The notes: generated by a model from the sequence alone, not told the origin. Positions 44,071 through 52,796 are shown, counted from the stretch's first letter. The stretch is DNA of 64,000 nucleotides from RPQJ01 sp044226195 (GCA_044226195.1 JBGAHO010000017.1:1-64000); one strand, 5' to 3'. Numbers and translations: made by a program.

Positions 44071-45075
44071 TCAGACGATGTCGCGGTCTTCGTCGCGCTT
44101 GAGGCCCACCGGCGGCCAGTTCTCGAGGCGCATGCCGAGCGTGAGGCCGTGGCTCTCGAGCACTTCCTTGATCTCGGTGAGCGACTTCTTGCCGAGGTTC
44201 GGCGTGCGCAGCAGCTCGACTTCGGTCTTCTGCACGAGGTCGCCGATGTAGTGGATGTTCTCGGCCTTGAGGCAGTTCGCGCTGCGGACCGTGAGCTCGA
44301 GCTCGTCGACCGGGCGCAGCAGCAGCGGGTCGAAGTGGTGGTCGGCGGGACGCGCCTTCTCCTCGTCCTGGCCCTGCAGGTCGACGAACACCGACAGCTG
44401 GTCCTTCAGGATCGAGCCGGCGCGGCGGATCGCCTCTTCCGGGTCGATCGTGCCGTTGGTCTCGATGTCGATGATCAGCTTGTCGAGGTCGGTGCGCTGC
44501 TCGACGCGCGCGGCTTCGACGTTGTAGGTGACCTTGCGGATCGGGCTGAACGACGCGTCGAGCAGCAGGCGGCCGATCGGGCGGCTCGCCTCCTCGAACG
44601 CGAGGCGCTGGCCGGCCGGGCGGTAGCCACGGCCCTTCTCGACCTTGAGCGTCATGTTGAGCTCGCCGGCCTTGGTCAGGTTGGCGATGATGAGCTCGGG
44701 GTTCAGGATCTCGACGTCGTGGTCGCCCTGGATGTCGCCGGCGCGCACCGGGCCCGGGCCCTTCTTCGAGAGGCGCAGCTCGGACTCGTCGCGCGCGTTG
44801 AGGCGGATCGCGACCTGCTTGAGGTTCAGCAGGATCTCGACCACGTCCTCCTGGACGCCTTCGATGCTGGTGTACTCGTGGAGCACGCCGTCGATCTCGG
44901 CCTCGCTGATGGCGCTGCCGGGCATCGAGGAGAGCAGCACGCGCCGCAGCGCGTTGCCGAGCGTGTGGCCGAAGCCGCGCTCGAACGGTTCGATGACGAC
45001 GCGGGCGTGGCGCGGCGACGTCGGCGTCACCTTCACCACGCGCGGACGGAGGAATTCCGCGACGGCTGACTGCAT
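44071..45075 (-). CDS. rpoA: RNA polymerase alpha subunit
   Basis: 334 residues. N-terminal dimerisation domain (about 1-235) with GFGHTLGNALRRVLLSSMPG; flexible linker; alpha-CTD with PVDELELTVRSANCLKAENI and LRTPNLGKKSLTEIKEVL, which contacts UP elements and activators such as Crp. Start at ATG 45075 behind AAGGTGA; a GTG three codons upstream is also in frame. Between rpsD and rplQ as usual. Confidence 0.98.
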   Translation of the reverse strand: MQSAVAEFLRPRVVKVTPTSPRHARVVIEPFERGFGHTLGNALRRVLLSSMPGSAISEAEIDGVLHEYTSIEGVQEDVVEILLNLKQVAIRLNARDESELRLSKKGPGPVRAGDIQGDHDVEILNPELIIANLTKAGELNMTLKVEKGRGYRPAGQRLAFEEASRPIGRLLLDASFSPIRKVTYNVEAARVEQRTDLDKLIIDIETNGTIDPEEAIRRAGSILKDQLSVFVDLQGQDEEKARPADHHFDPLLLRPVDELELTVRSANCLKAENIHYIGDLVQKTEVELLRTPNLGKKSLTEIKEVLESHGLTLGMRLENWPPVGLKRDEDRDIV

Positions 45076-45127
45076 GGAAGTCACCTTGCCCAGTGGGCGG
45101 AGGGCCCGGTTGCCCGGGCCGGGTTGC

Positions 45128-45751
45128 TTACTTGGAATACAACTCGACGACGAGGCTCTCGTTGATGTCCGGCAGGATGTCGCCGCGCTCAGGCAGCGAC
45201 TTCAGGACACCCGAGAACTTCTTCTCGTCGACTTCGACCCAGTCGGGGAAGCCGACCTGGCCGCGGATCTGCAGCGACTGCGCGACGCGCGCCTGCTTCT
45301 GCGCCTTCTCGCTGAGCGCAATGACGTCGCCCGCCTTGCACTCGTACGAGGGGATGTTCACGCGCGCGCCGTTGACCGTGACCGCACCGTGGCTCACCAG
45401 CTGGCGCGCCTCGTTGCGCGTCACCGCGAAGCCCATGCGGTACACGACGTTGTCGAGCCGGGCCTCGAGCAGGCGCAGCAGCGTCTCGCCCGTGGCGCCC
45501 GGACGGCCGGCCGCCTTCTGGTAGTAGCTGCGGAACTGCCGCTCGAGCACGCCGTACATGCGGCGCAGCTTCTGCTTCTCGCGCAGCTGCAGGCCGTAGC
45601 CCGACACGCGCGCGCGGCGCTCGCCCTTGATGCCGCCCGGCGGCACTTCGAGCTTGCACTTCGACTCGAGCGACTTGACGCCGCTCTTCAGGAACAGGTC
45701 GGTGCCCTCGCGACGCGAGAGCTTGCACTTGGGACCGAGATACCGTGCCAT
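45128..45751 (-). CDS. rpsD: 30S ribosomal protein S4
   Basis: 207 residues. Early 16S-binding protein and, in E. coli, translational repressor of the alpha operon. MARYLGPKCKLSRREGTDLF at the N-terminus, an S4 RNA-binding domain (about 97-160) with ARLDNVVYRMGFAVTRNEARQLVSHG and a C-terminal LVVELYSK. No zinc-type Cys cluster. Start ATG 45751, 24 bases after rpsK. Confidence 0.98.
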   Translation of the reverse strand: MARYLGPKCKLSRREGTDLFLKSGVKSLESKCKLEVPPGGIKGERRARVSGYGLQLREKQKLRRMYGVLERQFRSYYQKAAGRPGATGETLLRLLEARLDNVVYRMGFAVTRNEARQLVSHGAVTVNGARVNIPSYECKAGDVIALSEKAQKQARVAQSLQIRGQVGFPDWVEVDEKKFSGVLKSLPERGDILPDINESLVVELYSK

Positions 45752-45775
45752 TGCTTGCTTCCTTCCGGGCGCGGC

Positions 45776-46195
45776 TTAGACGCGGCGCTTCTTGGGCGGA
45801 CGGCAGCCGTTGTGCGGAATCGGCGTGACGTCCTCGATGCTGGTGACCTTCAGGCCGGCGGCGTTCAGCGCGCGCACGGCCGACTCGCGACCCGGGCCGG
45901 GGCCGCGGACCTTCACCTCGACGGTGCGCAGGCCGTACTCCTGCGCCGCCACGCCCGCCTTCTCGGCCGCGACCTGCGCGGCGAACGGCGTGCTCTTGCG
46001 CGAGCCGCGGAAGCCGCAGCCGCCCGAGGTCGCCCACGAGAGCGTGTTGCCCTGGCGGTCGGTGATGGTCACGATCGTGTTGTTGAACGACGCGTGGATG
46101 TGGGCCACGCCGTCCGACACCGAACGCTTCACCTTCTTGCGGGTCTTGGCGGCGCCGGAGGCGCTCGCGCCGGACTGCTTCTTGTCGTCAGCCAT
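45776..46195 (-). CDS. rpsK: 30S ribosomal protein S11
   Basis: 139 residues, about ten more than E. coli because of an N-terminal MADDKKQSGASASGAA stretch. Core: VAHIHASFNNTIVTITDRQGN and GPGPGRESAVRALNAAGLKV, ending in NGCRPPKKRRV. Lies on the platform of the 30S subunit near the mRNA exit. Start ATG at 46195; 34 bases downstream of rpsM. Confidence 0.98.
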   Translation of the reverse strand: MADDKKQSGASASGAAKTRKKVKRSVSDGVAHIHASFNNTIVTITDRQGNTLSWATSGGCGFRGSRKSTPFAAQVAAEKAGVAAQEYGLRTVEVKVRGPGPGRESAVRALNAAGLKVTSIEDVTPIPHNGCRPPKKRRV

Positions 46196-46229
46196 GCGGT
46201 TTCAACCTGTCTAGTTCAGTGCGGGAGGC

Positions 46230-46610
46230 TTACGCCTTGCCCGGAGGTGCATTCAACTTGACCGCCGCCTTGCGCGGGCCCTTGCGGGTGCGCGCGTTGG
46301 TGCGGGTGCGCTGGCCGCGCATCGGCAGGCCCTTGCGATGGCGCAGCCCGCGGTACGAGCCGAGGTCCATCAGGCGCTTGATGTTCATGGACACTTCGCG
46401 GCGCAGGTCGCCCTCGACCGGGAGCTTGGCGATCTGCGAACGCAGCGCCGCGATCTCGGCCTCGGTGAGGTCCTTCACCTTGGTGTCGGGCTTCACGCCG
46501 GCCGCCTCGCAGGCGACCTTCGCCTGGGTGCGGCCCACGCCGAAGATGGCCGTGAGGCCGATCACGACGTGCTTGTTCATCGGAATGTTGATGCCGGCAA
46601 TACGGGCCAT
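46230..46610 (-). CDS. rpsM: 30S ribosomal protein S13
   Basis: 126 residues. MARIAGINIPMNKHVVIGLTAI, helix-two-turn-helix region, GSYRGLRHRKGLPMRGQRTRTNARTRKG and a basic tail that reaches the P-site tRNA. Start ATG at 46610. A strong promoter precedes it, so it is the first gene of the alpha operon here. Confidence 0.98.
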   Translation of the reverse strand: MARIAGINIPMNKHVVIGLTAIFGVGRTQAKVACEAAGVKPDTKVKDLTEAEIAALRSQIAKLPVEGDLRREVSMNIKRLMDLGSYRGLRHRKGLPMRGQRTRTNARTRKGPRKAAVKLNAPPGKA

Positions 46611-46643
46611 TTTTGGCTCACTCCGAGGCGCGAAAAGCGCCGA

Positions 46644-46672
46644 ATAATATCAGAAAAACCGGTGTTGCTCAA
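46644..46672 (-). promoter_or_regulatory. Promoter of the rpsM alpha operon
   Basis: Minus-strand TTGAGC (46667-46672), 17-base spacer, then TATTAT (46644-46649) preceded by TGA, an extended -10. Transcription would start near 46637, about 27 bases before rpsM. A short CGGCGC/GCGCC hairpin lies in the leader. Confidence 0.8.
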
Positions 46673-46687
46673 CGCAGAAACGGGGGG

Positions 46688-46801
46688 TCAGCCCTGCCGC
46701 TGCTTGTGGCGCTTGTCGCTGCAGATGATGTAGACGACGCCGCGGCGCCGCACCACCTTGCAGTTCTTGCAGATCTTCTTGACCGAGGGACGAACTTTCA
46801 T
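46688..46801 (-). CDS. rpmJ: 50S ribosomal protein L36
   Basis: 37 codons, too short for many gene callers: MKVRPSVKKICKNCKVVRRR, then GVVYIICSDKRHKQRQG. Four potential zinc ligands CxxC...C...H (C11, C14, C27, H32) show the zinc-binding (C+) form. Start ATG at 46801; follows secY by 27 bases, the standard place at the end of the spc operon. Confidence 0.97.
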   Translation of the reverse strand: MKVRPSVKKICKNCKVVRRRGVVYIICSDKRHKQRQG

Positions 46802-46828
46802 GGGTCTCTCTCCGTAACGACCAGGCGC

Positions 46829-48172
46829 TCAGCGCACCTGGCCCGGCCGGCCGTAGCCGCGCAGGTTGGCCTTCTTCATCAGCCCCTCGTACTGGTGCGA
46901 CATCAGGTGCGCCTGCAGCTGGGCGATGAAATCCATGATCACCACCACGATGATCATCAGCGAGGTGCCGCCGAAGTAGAACGGCACGTGGAATTTCGCG
47001 ATCAGGAGTTCGGGGATCAGGCAGACCAGGGTCACGTAGGCCGCGCCCCACACCGTCAGGCGCGTGAGCACCTTGTCGATGTAGTCGGCCGTGTGCTGGC
47101 CCGGCCGGATGCCCGGGATGAACGCGCCGGACTTCTTCAGGTTCTCCGCCGTCTCGCGCGAGTTGAACACCAGCGCGGTGTAGAAGAAGCAGAAGAACAC
47201 GATCAGCGCCGAGTACAGGACCATGTGCACGGGCTGGCCGACGCCGAGGCTCGCGGCCACGTTCTGCAGCCAGCCGAAGTGCTCGCTGGTGCCGAACCAG
47301 CTGGCGATCGTGGCCGGGAACAGCAGCAGGCTCGAGGCGAAGATCGGCGGGATCACGCCCGACATGTTGAGCTTGAACGGCAGGTGCGTGGAGGTGCCGG
47401 CGAACACGCGGCGGCCCTGCTGGCGCTTGGCGTAGTTGACCGGGATGCGGCGCTGCGCGCGCTCGATGAACACCACGCAGCCGGTGACCACGCCGACCAT
47501 CAGGACCAGGATCAGCGCCAGCGCCGGGTTGATCTCGCCGTTGCGCACCAGCTCGAGGGTGCCGCCGATCGCCGCCGGCAGGCCCGCGACGATGCCCGAG
47601 AGGATGATCATCGAGATGCCGTTGCCGAGGCCGCGCTCGGTGATCTGCTCGCCGAGCCACATCAGGAACATGGTGCCGGCGATCATGGTCACGGTCGCGA
47701 CGAACACGAACTGCGGGCCCGGGTTCAGCACGATGCCCTGGTTCTGGAACGCGATGGCCGCGCTCGCGCCCTGGAAGGCCGCGAGGCCCACCGTGCCCCA
47801 GCGCGTGTACTGCGTGAGCTTGCGGCGGCCCGCCTCGCCTTCCTTGCGCAGGGCCTGCAGGCTCGGCACCACCACGCCCATCATCTGCACGATGATCGAC
47901 GCGGAGATGTACGGCATCACGCCCATCGCGAAGATGGACAGGCGCTTCAGCGCGCCACCCGAGAACATGTTGAACATGCTCAGGATGGTGCCCTGCTGGT
48001 CCTGGAAGAACCGGTCGAGCGCCACGGGGTCGATGCCGGGCACCGGGATGAACGTGCCGATGCGGTAGACGATCAGCGCGCCGATGAGGAACAGGAACCT
48101 GCTCCTCAGCTCGGTGAGCCGGCCGGCCTCCGCGAATGCGGCGAGCGAACCCGGTGACTGCGTGTTGGCCAC
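46829..48172 (-). CDS. secY: Protein translocase channel subunit SecY
   Basis: 447 residues with ten membrane spans. Diagnostic segments: the plug-proximal FNMFSGGALKRLSIFAMGVMPYISASI, EQITERGLGNGISMII, AKRQQGRR in the C4 loop, NMSGVIPPIFASSLLL and a final QYEGLMKKA. The start is taken as GTG at 48172 behind AGGA; a longer frame to 48247 would overlap rplO and is not SecY-like. Forms the inner-membrane channel with SecE and SecG. Confidence 0.97.
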   Translation of the reverse strand: MANTQSPGSLAAFAEAGRLTELRSRFLFLIGALIVYRIGTFIPVPGIDPVALDRFFQDQQGTILSMFNMFSGGALKRLSIFAMGVMPYISASIIVQMMGVVVPSLQALRKEGEAGRRKLTQYTRWGTVGLAAFQGASAAIAFQNQGIVLNPGPQFVFVATVTMIAGTMFLMWLGEQITERGLGNGISMIILSGIVAGLPAAIGGTLELVRNGEINPALALILVLMVGVVTGCVVFIERAQRRIPVNYAKRQQGRRVFAGTSTHLPFKLNMSGVIPPIFASSLLLFPATIASWFGTSEHFGWLQNVAASLGVGQPVHMVLYSALIVFFCFFYTALVFNSRETAENLKKSGAFIPGIRPGQHTADYIDKVLTRLTVWGAAYVTLVCLIPELLIAKFHVPFYFGGTSLMIIVVVIMDFIAQLQAHLMSHQYEGLMKKANLRGYGRPGQVR

Positions 48173-48197
48173 TGCTGCTGCTTCCTGGGGGGTTGCT

Positions 48198-48635
48198 TCA
48201 GGCCGCCTCGACCTTGCCGCCCGCCGCCTCGATGGCTTCGCGGGCACCCTTGGTCACGCCGACGCCCTTGACCGTCACGGCGGCCTGGATCGAGCCCGAG
48301 AGCACGATCTTGGCGCGCAGCGCGTCGGCCGGGACGAGATTCGCCTTCTTGAGCGCCGCGAGGTCGATGGCGCCGCCCTCGACCTTGCCGAGCTCGCTCA
48401 CGCGCACTTCGGCCACGCGCCGCGCGATCGCGGAACGGAAGCCGATCTTCGGCAGGCGACGCTGCAGCGGCATCTGGCCGCCTTCGAAGCCGACCTTGTG
48501 GTAGCCGCCCTTGCGGGCGCGCTGGCCCTTGACGCCGCGGCCGCAGGTCTTGCCCTGGCCGGCGGACGCGCCGCGGCCGACGCGGGTGCGCGGCTTCTTG
48601 CTGCCCGGGGCCGGGCCGATGCTGTTCAGCTTCAT
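48198..48635 (-). CDS. rplO: 50S ribosomal protein L15
   Basis: 145 residues. MKLNSIGPAPGSKKPRTRVGRG, then the Gly/Arg-rich GQGKTCGRGVKGQRARKGG extension that runs into the 50S core, FEGGQMPLQRRLPKIGF, and the globular C-terminal half. Start ATG at 48635, seven bases after rpmD. Confidence 0.98.
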   Translation of the reverse strand: MKLNSIGPAPGSKKPRTRVGRGASAGQGKTCGRGVKGQRARKGGYHKVGFEGGQMPLQRRLPKIGFRSAIARRVAEVRVSELGKVEGGAIDLAALKKANLVPADALRAKIVLSGSIQAAVTVKGVGVTKGAREAIEAAGGKVEAA

Positions 48636-48642
48636 GTGATCC

Positions 48643-48840
48643 TCACGCTTCCTCGACGCGCAGGAGGTGCCGCGAGGCATTGATCATGCCGCGGATCTCC
48701 TTCGTGTCGGCGACGGTGACCGTCTGGTGCATCCGGCGCAGGCCGAGGCCGCGCACGGTGGCACGATGACGGTGCAGTTCCCCGAAGGGGCTCTTCACCA
48801 GCGTCACCTTGACGCTCTTGGCAGGGGTGCTCTTGCTCAT
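48643..48840 (-). CDS. rpmD: 50S ribosomal protein L30
   Basis: 65 residues. VKVTLVKSPFGELHRHRATVRGLGLRRMHQTV is the L30 fold with two helices against a sheet. A short N-terminal MSKSTPAKS precedes. Start ATG at 48840, five bases after rpsE. Confidence 0.97.
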   Translation of the reverse strand: MSKSTPAKSVKVTLVKSPFGELHRHRATVRGLGLRRMHQTVTVADTKEIRGMINASRHLLRVEEA

Positions 48841-48845
48841 GTCCG

Positions 48846-49352
48846 TCAACCCGTGATCTCGGCGACCGACTTGCCGCGCTTGGCCGCGATGCGGTCCGGC
48901 GAGGGCATGTGGGTCAGCGCGTTCATGGTGGCACGCACGACGTTGATCGGGTTGCGCGAGCCGTAGCTCTTGGCGAGCACGTTGCGCACGCCCGCGCACT
49001 CGAACACCGCGCGCATGCTGCTGCCGGCGATGACGCCGGTACCGTCCGCGGCCGGCTGCATGTACACCTTGGAGGTGCCGTGCTTGCCGGTGACCGCGAA
49101 GTGCAGCGTCGCATTGCGCAGGCTGACGTTCACCAGGTTCTTGCGGGCCTGCTGCATGGCCTTCTGGATCGCGACCGGCACTTCACGCGCCTTGCCGTAC
49201 CCGAAGCCCACCCGGCCGTTGCCGTCGCCCACCACGGTGAGCGCGGTGAAGCCGAACTGCTTGCCGCCCTTGACGACCTTCGCCACGCGATTGACGGCCA
49301 CCAGCTTTTCGATGAACTCGTCCGCCGCAGCGACTTTCTCGATTCTCGCCAT
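48846..49352 (-). CDS. rpsE: 30S ribosomal protein S5
   Basis: 168 residues. Double-stranded RNA-binding-like N-domain with VNRVAKVVKGGKQFGFTALTVVGDGNGRVGFGYGKA and C-terminal S5-2 fold with SVYM-like TSKVYMQPAADGTGVIAGSS and AKSYGSRNPINVVRAT. Takes part in decoding fidelity. Start ATG at 49352. Confidence 0.98.
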   Translation of the reverse strand: MARIEKVAAADEFIEKLVAVNRVAKVVKGGKQFGFTALTVVGDGNGRVGFGYGKAREVPVAIQKAMQQARKNLVNVSLRNATLHFAVTGKHGTSKVYMQPAADGTGVIAGSSMRAVFECAGVRNVLAKSYGSRNPINVVRATMNALTHMPSPDRIAAKRGKSVAEITG

Positions 49353-49369
49353 TGCTGCTCCTGCCCGGC

Positions 49370-49720
49370 TCAGAACTCGAGGCCCGCTTCACGCGCGGCC
49401 TCGGCCAGGGCCTTGATGCGCCCGTGATACTTGAAACCCGAACGGTCGAAGGCGACCTTGGTGATGCCCTTGGCCTTCGCGCGCTCGGCGATCGCCTTGC
49501 CCACGGCCTTGGCCGCATCGACGTTGCCGGTGCCCTTGAGCCCGGCGGCCACGTCCTTCTGCACCGTCGAGGCGACGGCGATGACGCGCGACTGCGGGTC
49601 GAAGACCTGTGCGTAGATGTGCTGCGCGGTGCGGTGCACCGACAGGCGCACGGCCTTCAGCTCCTGGATCTTGGCGCGGCCCCGGCGGGCACGGCGCAGA
49701 CGACTGACTTTCTTTTCCAT
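49370..49720 (-). CDS. rplR: 50S ribosomal protein L18
   Basis: 116 residues. 5S rRNA-binding protein: basic N-terminus MEKKVSRLRRARRGRAKI, then LSVHRTAQHIYAQVFD and FDRSGFKYHGRIKALAEAAREAGLEF at the end. Start taken at ATG 49720; an in-frame GTG three codons upstream would overlap less conserved sequence. Confidence 0.97.
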   Translation of the reverse strand: MEKKVSRLRRARRGRAKIQELKAVRLSVHRTAQHIYAQVFDPQSRVIAVASTVQKDVAAGLKGTGNVDAAKAVGKAIAERAKAKGITKVAFDRSGFKYHGRIKALAEAAREAGLEF

Positions 49721-49731
49721 GTGCGCCACCC

Positions 49732-50265
49732 TTACTTCTTCTTCGTTTCCTTGAGCTCGATGTGCTCACCGGAATAACGAACGCCCTTGCCCTTGTAGGG
49801 CTCCGGGGACCGATACGCGCGGATCTCGGCGGCCACCTGGCCGACCTGCTGCTTGTCCGCCCCCTTCACGAGGATCTCCGTCTGCGACGGGGTCTCGATC
49901 GTGATGCCTTCCGGCACGTCGTACTCGACCGGGTGCGAGAAGCCGAGCGTGAGGTTCAGCTTCTTGCCGGCCGCGGCGGCGCGGTAGCCGACGCCGACGA
50001 GCTCGAGCTTCTTCTCGTAGCCCTTCGACACGCCGGTGACGAAATTGGCGAGGTGGGAGCGCAGCGAACCCGCGTGCATCAGGTTCTCCTTGCTGCGCTC
50101 GGCCACTTCGACGCGCACGCTCTGGCCTTCCTGCACCAGGGAGAGGCCCTTGCGCAGCGGCAGCTTGAGCGCGCCCTTGGCGCCCTTCACGGTGACGGTG
50201 CTGCCGTCGACCGTGGCGGTCACACCCTGCGGCAGGGCGACCGGATTTCTTGCGACTCGCGACAT
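49732..50265 (-). CDS. rplF: 50S ribosomal protein L6
   Basis: 177 residues. Two homologous L6 domains; MSRVARNPVALPQGV at the start, GYEKKLELVGVGYRA in the middle and the highly conserved IRAYRSPEPYKGKGVRYSGEH at the end. Located near the factor-binding site of the 50S. Start ATG at 50265. Confidence 0.98.
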   Translation of the reverse strand: MSRVARNPVALPQGVTATVDGSTVTVKGAKGALKLPLRKGLSLVQEGQSVRVEVAERSKENLMHAGSLRSHLANFVTGVSKGYEKKLELVGVGYRAAAAGKKLNLTLGFSHPVEYDVPEGITIETPSQTEILVKGADKQQVGQVAAEIRAYRSPEPYKGKGVRYSGEHIELKETKKK

Positions 50266-50288
50266 GTTCTGCTCCTGACTGCCGCGGC

Positions 50289-50684
50289 TTACGACACGAT
50301 GCAGAGGACTTCGCCGCCGTGGCCGGCAGCGCGCGCCTCGCGATCGGTCATCAGCCCGCGGGAGGTCGAGATGATGGCGACGCCCATGCCGCCGAGGACC
50401 TTGGGCAGGTCGTCCTTGGCCTTGTAGACGCGCAGGCCGGGGCGGCTCACGCGCTCCAGGCGCTCGATGACCGGGCGGCCCTGGTAGTACTTCAGGCGCA
50501 CGGTGACCGTGGGCTTCGCGCCTTCACGCGCCACCACGAAGTCCTCGATGTAGCCCTCGTCCTTCAGCACCTTCGCCAGCGCCAGCTTCAGGCGCGACGC
50601 CGGGATGGCGACCTCGGCCTTGCCGGCGCGCTGGCCGTTGCGGATGCGGGTCAGGAAGTCCGCGATGGGATCCGTCATGCTCAT
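50289..50684 (-). CDS. rpsH: 30S ribosomal protein S8
   Basis: 131 residues. MSMTDPIADFLTRIRNGQ matches the E. coli start; C-terminal IISTSRGLMTDREARAAGHGGEVLCIVS is diagnostic. Central-domain 16S binder and, in E. coli, the repressor of the spc operon. Start ATG at 50684. Confidence 0.98.
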   Translation of the reverse strand: MSMTDPIADFLTRIRNGQRAGKAEVAIPASRLKLALAKVLKDEGYIEDFVVAREGAKPTVTVRLKYYQGRPVIERLERVSRPGLRVYKAKDDLPKVLGGMGVAIISTSRGLMTDREARAAGHGGEVLCIVS

Positions 50685-50705
50685 GCTGTTGCTCCAGTGC
50701 CCGGC

Positions 50706-51011
50706 TTACCAGCTGGCCTTGCCGAGGCCGGGGATGTCGCCGCGCATCGTCGCCTCGCGCAGCTTCTGGCGACCGAGTCCGAACTTGCGGTACGTGCCAC
50801 GCGAACGGCCGGTGATGGCGCAGCGGTTGCGCTTGCGCGAGGCCGAGGAATCCCGCGGCAGGGAAGCCAGCTTGCGCTGCGCCTCCTCGCGCTCCGCGTC
50901 CGTCGACTTCGGGCTGCGGATGGTTTCCTTGAGCTTGGCGCGCTTGGCCGCGTGCTTCGCCGAGAGCTTGGCGCGGCGCTTCTCGCGCTCGATCATGCTG
51001 GTCTTCGCCAT
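50706..51011 (-). CDS. rpsN: 30S ribosomal protein S14 (zinc-free form)
   Basis: 101 residues, the long form without the CxxC zinc motifs; only one Cys is present in NRCAITGRSRGTYRKFGLGR. The end is LREATMRGDIPGLGKASW, as in E. coli. Start ATG at 51011, ten bases after rplE. Confidence 0.98.
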   Translation of the reverse strand: MAKTSMIEREKRRAKLSAKHAAKRAKLKETIRSPKSTDAEREEAQRKLASLPRDSSASRKRNRCAITGRSRGTYRKFGLGRQKLREATMRGDIPGLGKASW

Positions 51012-51021
51012 TTGCCGGTCC

Positions 51022-51561
51022 TTACTTGCGGAACGGGAAGTTGAAGGATTCGAGCAGCGCCCGGCCTTCCCGGTCGTCGCGTGCCGTGGTGGTGATCGTG
51101 ATGTCCATGCCCCGGATCGCGTCGATCTGGTCGTAGGCGATCTCGGGGAAGATGATCTGTTCCTTGACGCCGAGCGTGTAGTTGCCGCGGCCGTCGAACG
51201 CCCGCGAGGACACGCCGCGGAAGTCGCGGATGCGCGGCATCGCCACGTTGATCAGGCGGTCGAGGAACTCGTACATGCGGGCACCGCGCAGCGTGACGCG
51301 CGCGCCGACCGGCACGCCCGCGCGCAGCTTGAACGCCGCGATCGCCTTGCGCGCCTTGGTCACGACCGGCTTCTGGCCGGTGAGCGCGGTGAGGTCGTTC
51401 ACGGCGCCCTCCATGGCCTTCTTGTCGGCCACGGCTTCGCCCACGCCCATGTTCACCGTGATCTTGGTGATGCGCGGCACCTGCATGGGATTGGCGGCGC
51501 CGAGCGTCTTCATCAGCTCGGGCACGACCTTGTCCCGGTAATACGTCTGCAGTCTGGCCAT
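51022..51561 (-). CDS. rplE: 50S ribosomal protein L5
   Basis: 179 residues. ARLQTYYRDKVVPELMK, VPRITKITVNMGVGEA, PVVTKARKAIAAFKLR and FDGRGNYTLGVKEQIIFPEI. Binds 5S rRNA and touches the P-site tRNA. The C-terminus GRALLESFNFPFRK is normal. Start ATG at 51561. Confidence 0.98.
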   Translation of the reverse strand: MARLQTYYRDKVVPELMKTLGAANPMQVPRITKITVNMGVGEAVADKKAMEGAVNDLTALTGQKPVVTKARKAIAAFKLRAGVPVGARVTLRGARMYEFLDRLINVAMPRIRDFRGVSSRAFDGRGNYTLGVKEQIIFPEIAYDQIDAIRGMDITITTTARDDREGRALLESFNFPFRK

Positions 51562-51576
51562 CTCAGGCGACCTCTA

Positions 51577-51891
51577 TCAGGCGTCCACGACTTCGTCGTT
51601 GGACTTGAAGTAGCGCACGCGCCGGCCGTCGGCCAGGGTGCGGATCCCCACGCGGTCGCCCTTCTTCGCGACCGGGTTCCACAGCAGCACGTTCGAGAGG
51701 TGCAGGGGCGCCTCCTTCTCGACGATGCCGCCCTGGGTGCCCTTCTGCGGGTTGGGGCGCGTGTGGCGCTTGACCATGTTCACGTTCTCGACCAGCACCT
51801 TTTCACCCACGACGCGGATGACGGTGCCGCGCCGGCCCTTGTCGCGGCCGGTGATGACGACGACTTCGTCGCCCTTGCGGATCTTGTTCAT
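51577..51891 (-). CDS. rplX: 50S ribosomal protein L24
   Basis: 104 residues. KOW motif KGDEVVVITGRDKGRRGTVIRV at the N-terminus, then VKRHTRPNPQKGTQGGIVEKEAPLH. Assembly initiator of the 50S. Start ATG at 51891; 29 bases after rplN. Confidence 0.98.
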   Translation of the reverse strand: MNKIRKGDEVVVITGRDKGRRGTVIRVVGEKVLVENVNMVKRHTRPNPQKGTQGGIVEKEAPLHLSNVLLWNPVAKKGDRVGIRTLADGRRVRYFKSNDEVVDA

Positions 51892-51920
51892 GCCCTGTTC
51901 CTCGATCTTTCGCGCTGCGC

Positions 51921-52289
51921 TCAGAGCACTTCCGGCGCGAGCGAGATGATCTTCATGAACTGCGTCGTGCGCAGCTCGCGAGTGACCGGTCCGAAGATGC
52001 GGGTGCCGATCGGCTCGAGCTTGTTGGTGAGCAGCACCGCGGCATTGCCGTCGAAGCGGATCAGCGAGCCGTCCGGGCGGCGCACGCCGAACGCGGTGCG
52101 CACGACCACGGCGTCGTAGACCTCGCCCTTCTTGACCTTGCCACGCGGGATCGCGTCCTTGACGCTCACCTTGATGACGTCGCCGACGGTGGCGTAGCGG
52201 CGCTTCGAGCCGCCGAGCACCTTGATGCACATGAGGCTGCGCGCGCCGCTGTTGTCGGCGGCCTGCAGCATGGTTCGCATCTGGATCAT
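51921..52289 (-). CDS. rplN: 50S ribosomal protein L14
   Basis: 122 residues, the E. coli length. MIQMRTMLQAADNSGARSLMCIKVLGGS, PRGKVKKGEVYDAVVVRT and FGPVTRELR. It is the docking site for RsfS, encoded at 21548-22081. Start ATG at 52289. Confidence 0.98.
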   Translation of the reverse strand: MIQMRTMLQAADNSGARSLMCIKVLGGSKRRYATVGDVIKVSVKDAIPRGKVKKGEVYDAVVVRTAFGVRRPDGSLIRFDGNAAVLLTNKLEPIGTRIFGPVTRELRTTQFMKIISLAPEVL

Positions 52290-52311
52290 GTTGCTTCTCC
52301 TGGTGCCGGCG

Positions 52312-52590
52312 TCAGACCGCGGCCGCGCGCTTCACGACGCGCACCAGCTTCCACGCCTTGCGCGCCGACAGGCGGCGGCACTGCGCGATGTCCACGAGGT
52401 CGCCTTCCTTGCACTCGCCCTGCTCGTCGTGAGCCATGAGCTTGGTGGTGCGGCGCACGTACTTGCCGTAGCGACCGTGCTTCACCAGGCGCTCGACGGC
52501 GACCGTGATGGTCTTGGTCATCTTGTTGCTGACGACGGTGCCGGTCACGGTGCGCTCGGCACCTTCGGCGGCCTTGGCCTGCTCGCTCAT
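52312..52590 (-). CDS. rpsQ: 30S ribosomal protein S17
   Basis: 92 residues. OB-fold RNA binder with RTVTGTVVSNKMTKTITVAVERLVKHGRYGKYVRRTTKL and EGDLVDIAQCRRLSARKAWKLVRV. The ATG at 52590 overlaps the rpmC TGA by four bases. Confidence 0.98.
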   Translation of the reverse strand: MSEQAKAAEGAERTVTGTVVSNKMTKTITVAVERLVKHGRYGKYVRRTTKLMAHDEQGECKEGDLVDIAQCRRLSARKAWKLVRVVKRAAAV

Positions 52591-52796
52591 TTCTTGGCTC
52601 CCGTAGTGGCCCGCGCCTGCTCGCCGAGCACGGTCTTGATGCGCGCGATGTTCTGGCGCACCTTGCCGAACTGGTCGGCCTTGGCGACCTGACCGGACGC
52701 CTGCGCCATGCGCAGGTTGAACTGCTCGCGGCGCAGCTTGAGGAGCTCCTCGCGCAGCTCCGCCGAAGTCTTCGCCCTGATTTCCTTCGCTTTCAT
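52587..52796 (-). CDS. rpmC: 50S ribosomal protein L29
   Basis: 69 residues, all helical: MKAKEIRAKTSAELREELLKLRREQFNLRMAQASGQ and IARIKTVLGEQ. Near the polypeptide exit, where trigger factor and SRP dock. The start at 52796 touches the rplP stop (TGATG), and the end overlaps rpsQ. Confidence 0.98.
   Translation of the reverse strand: MKAKEIRAKTSAELREELLKLRREQFNLRMAQASGQVAKADQFGKVRQNIARIKTVLGEQARATTGAKK

Noticed and set aside
48173..48247. Longer SecY frame starting at 48247
   Set aside because: It would overlap rplO and gives a non-SecY Arg-rich N-terminus. The GTG at 48172 has an AGGA ribosome site.
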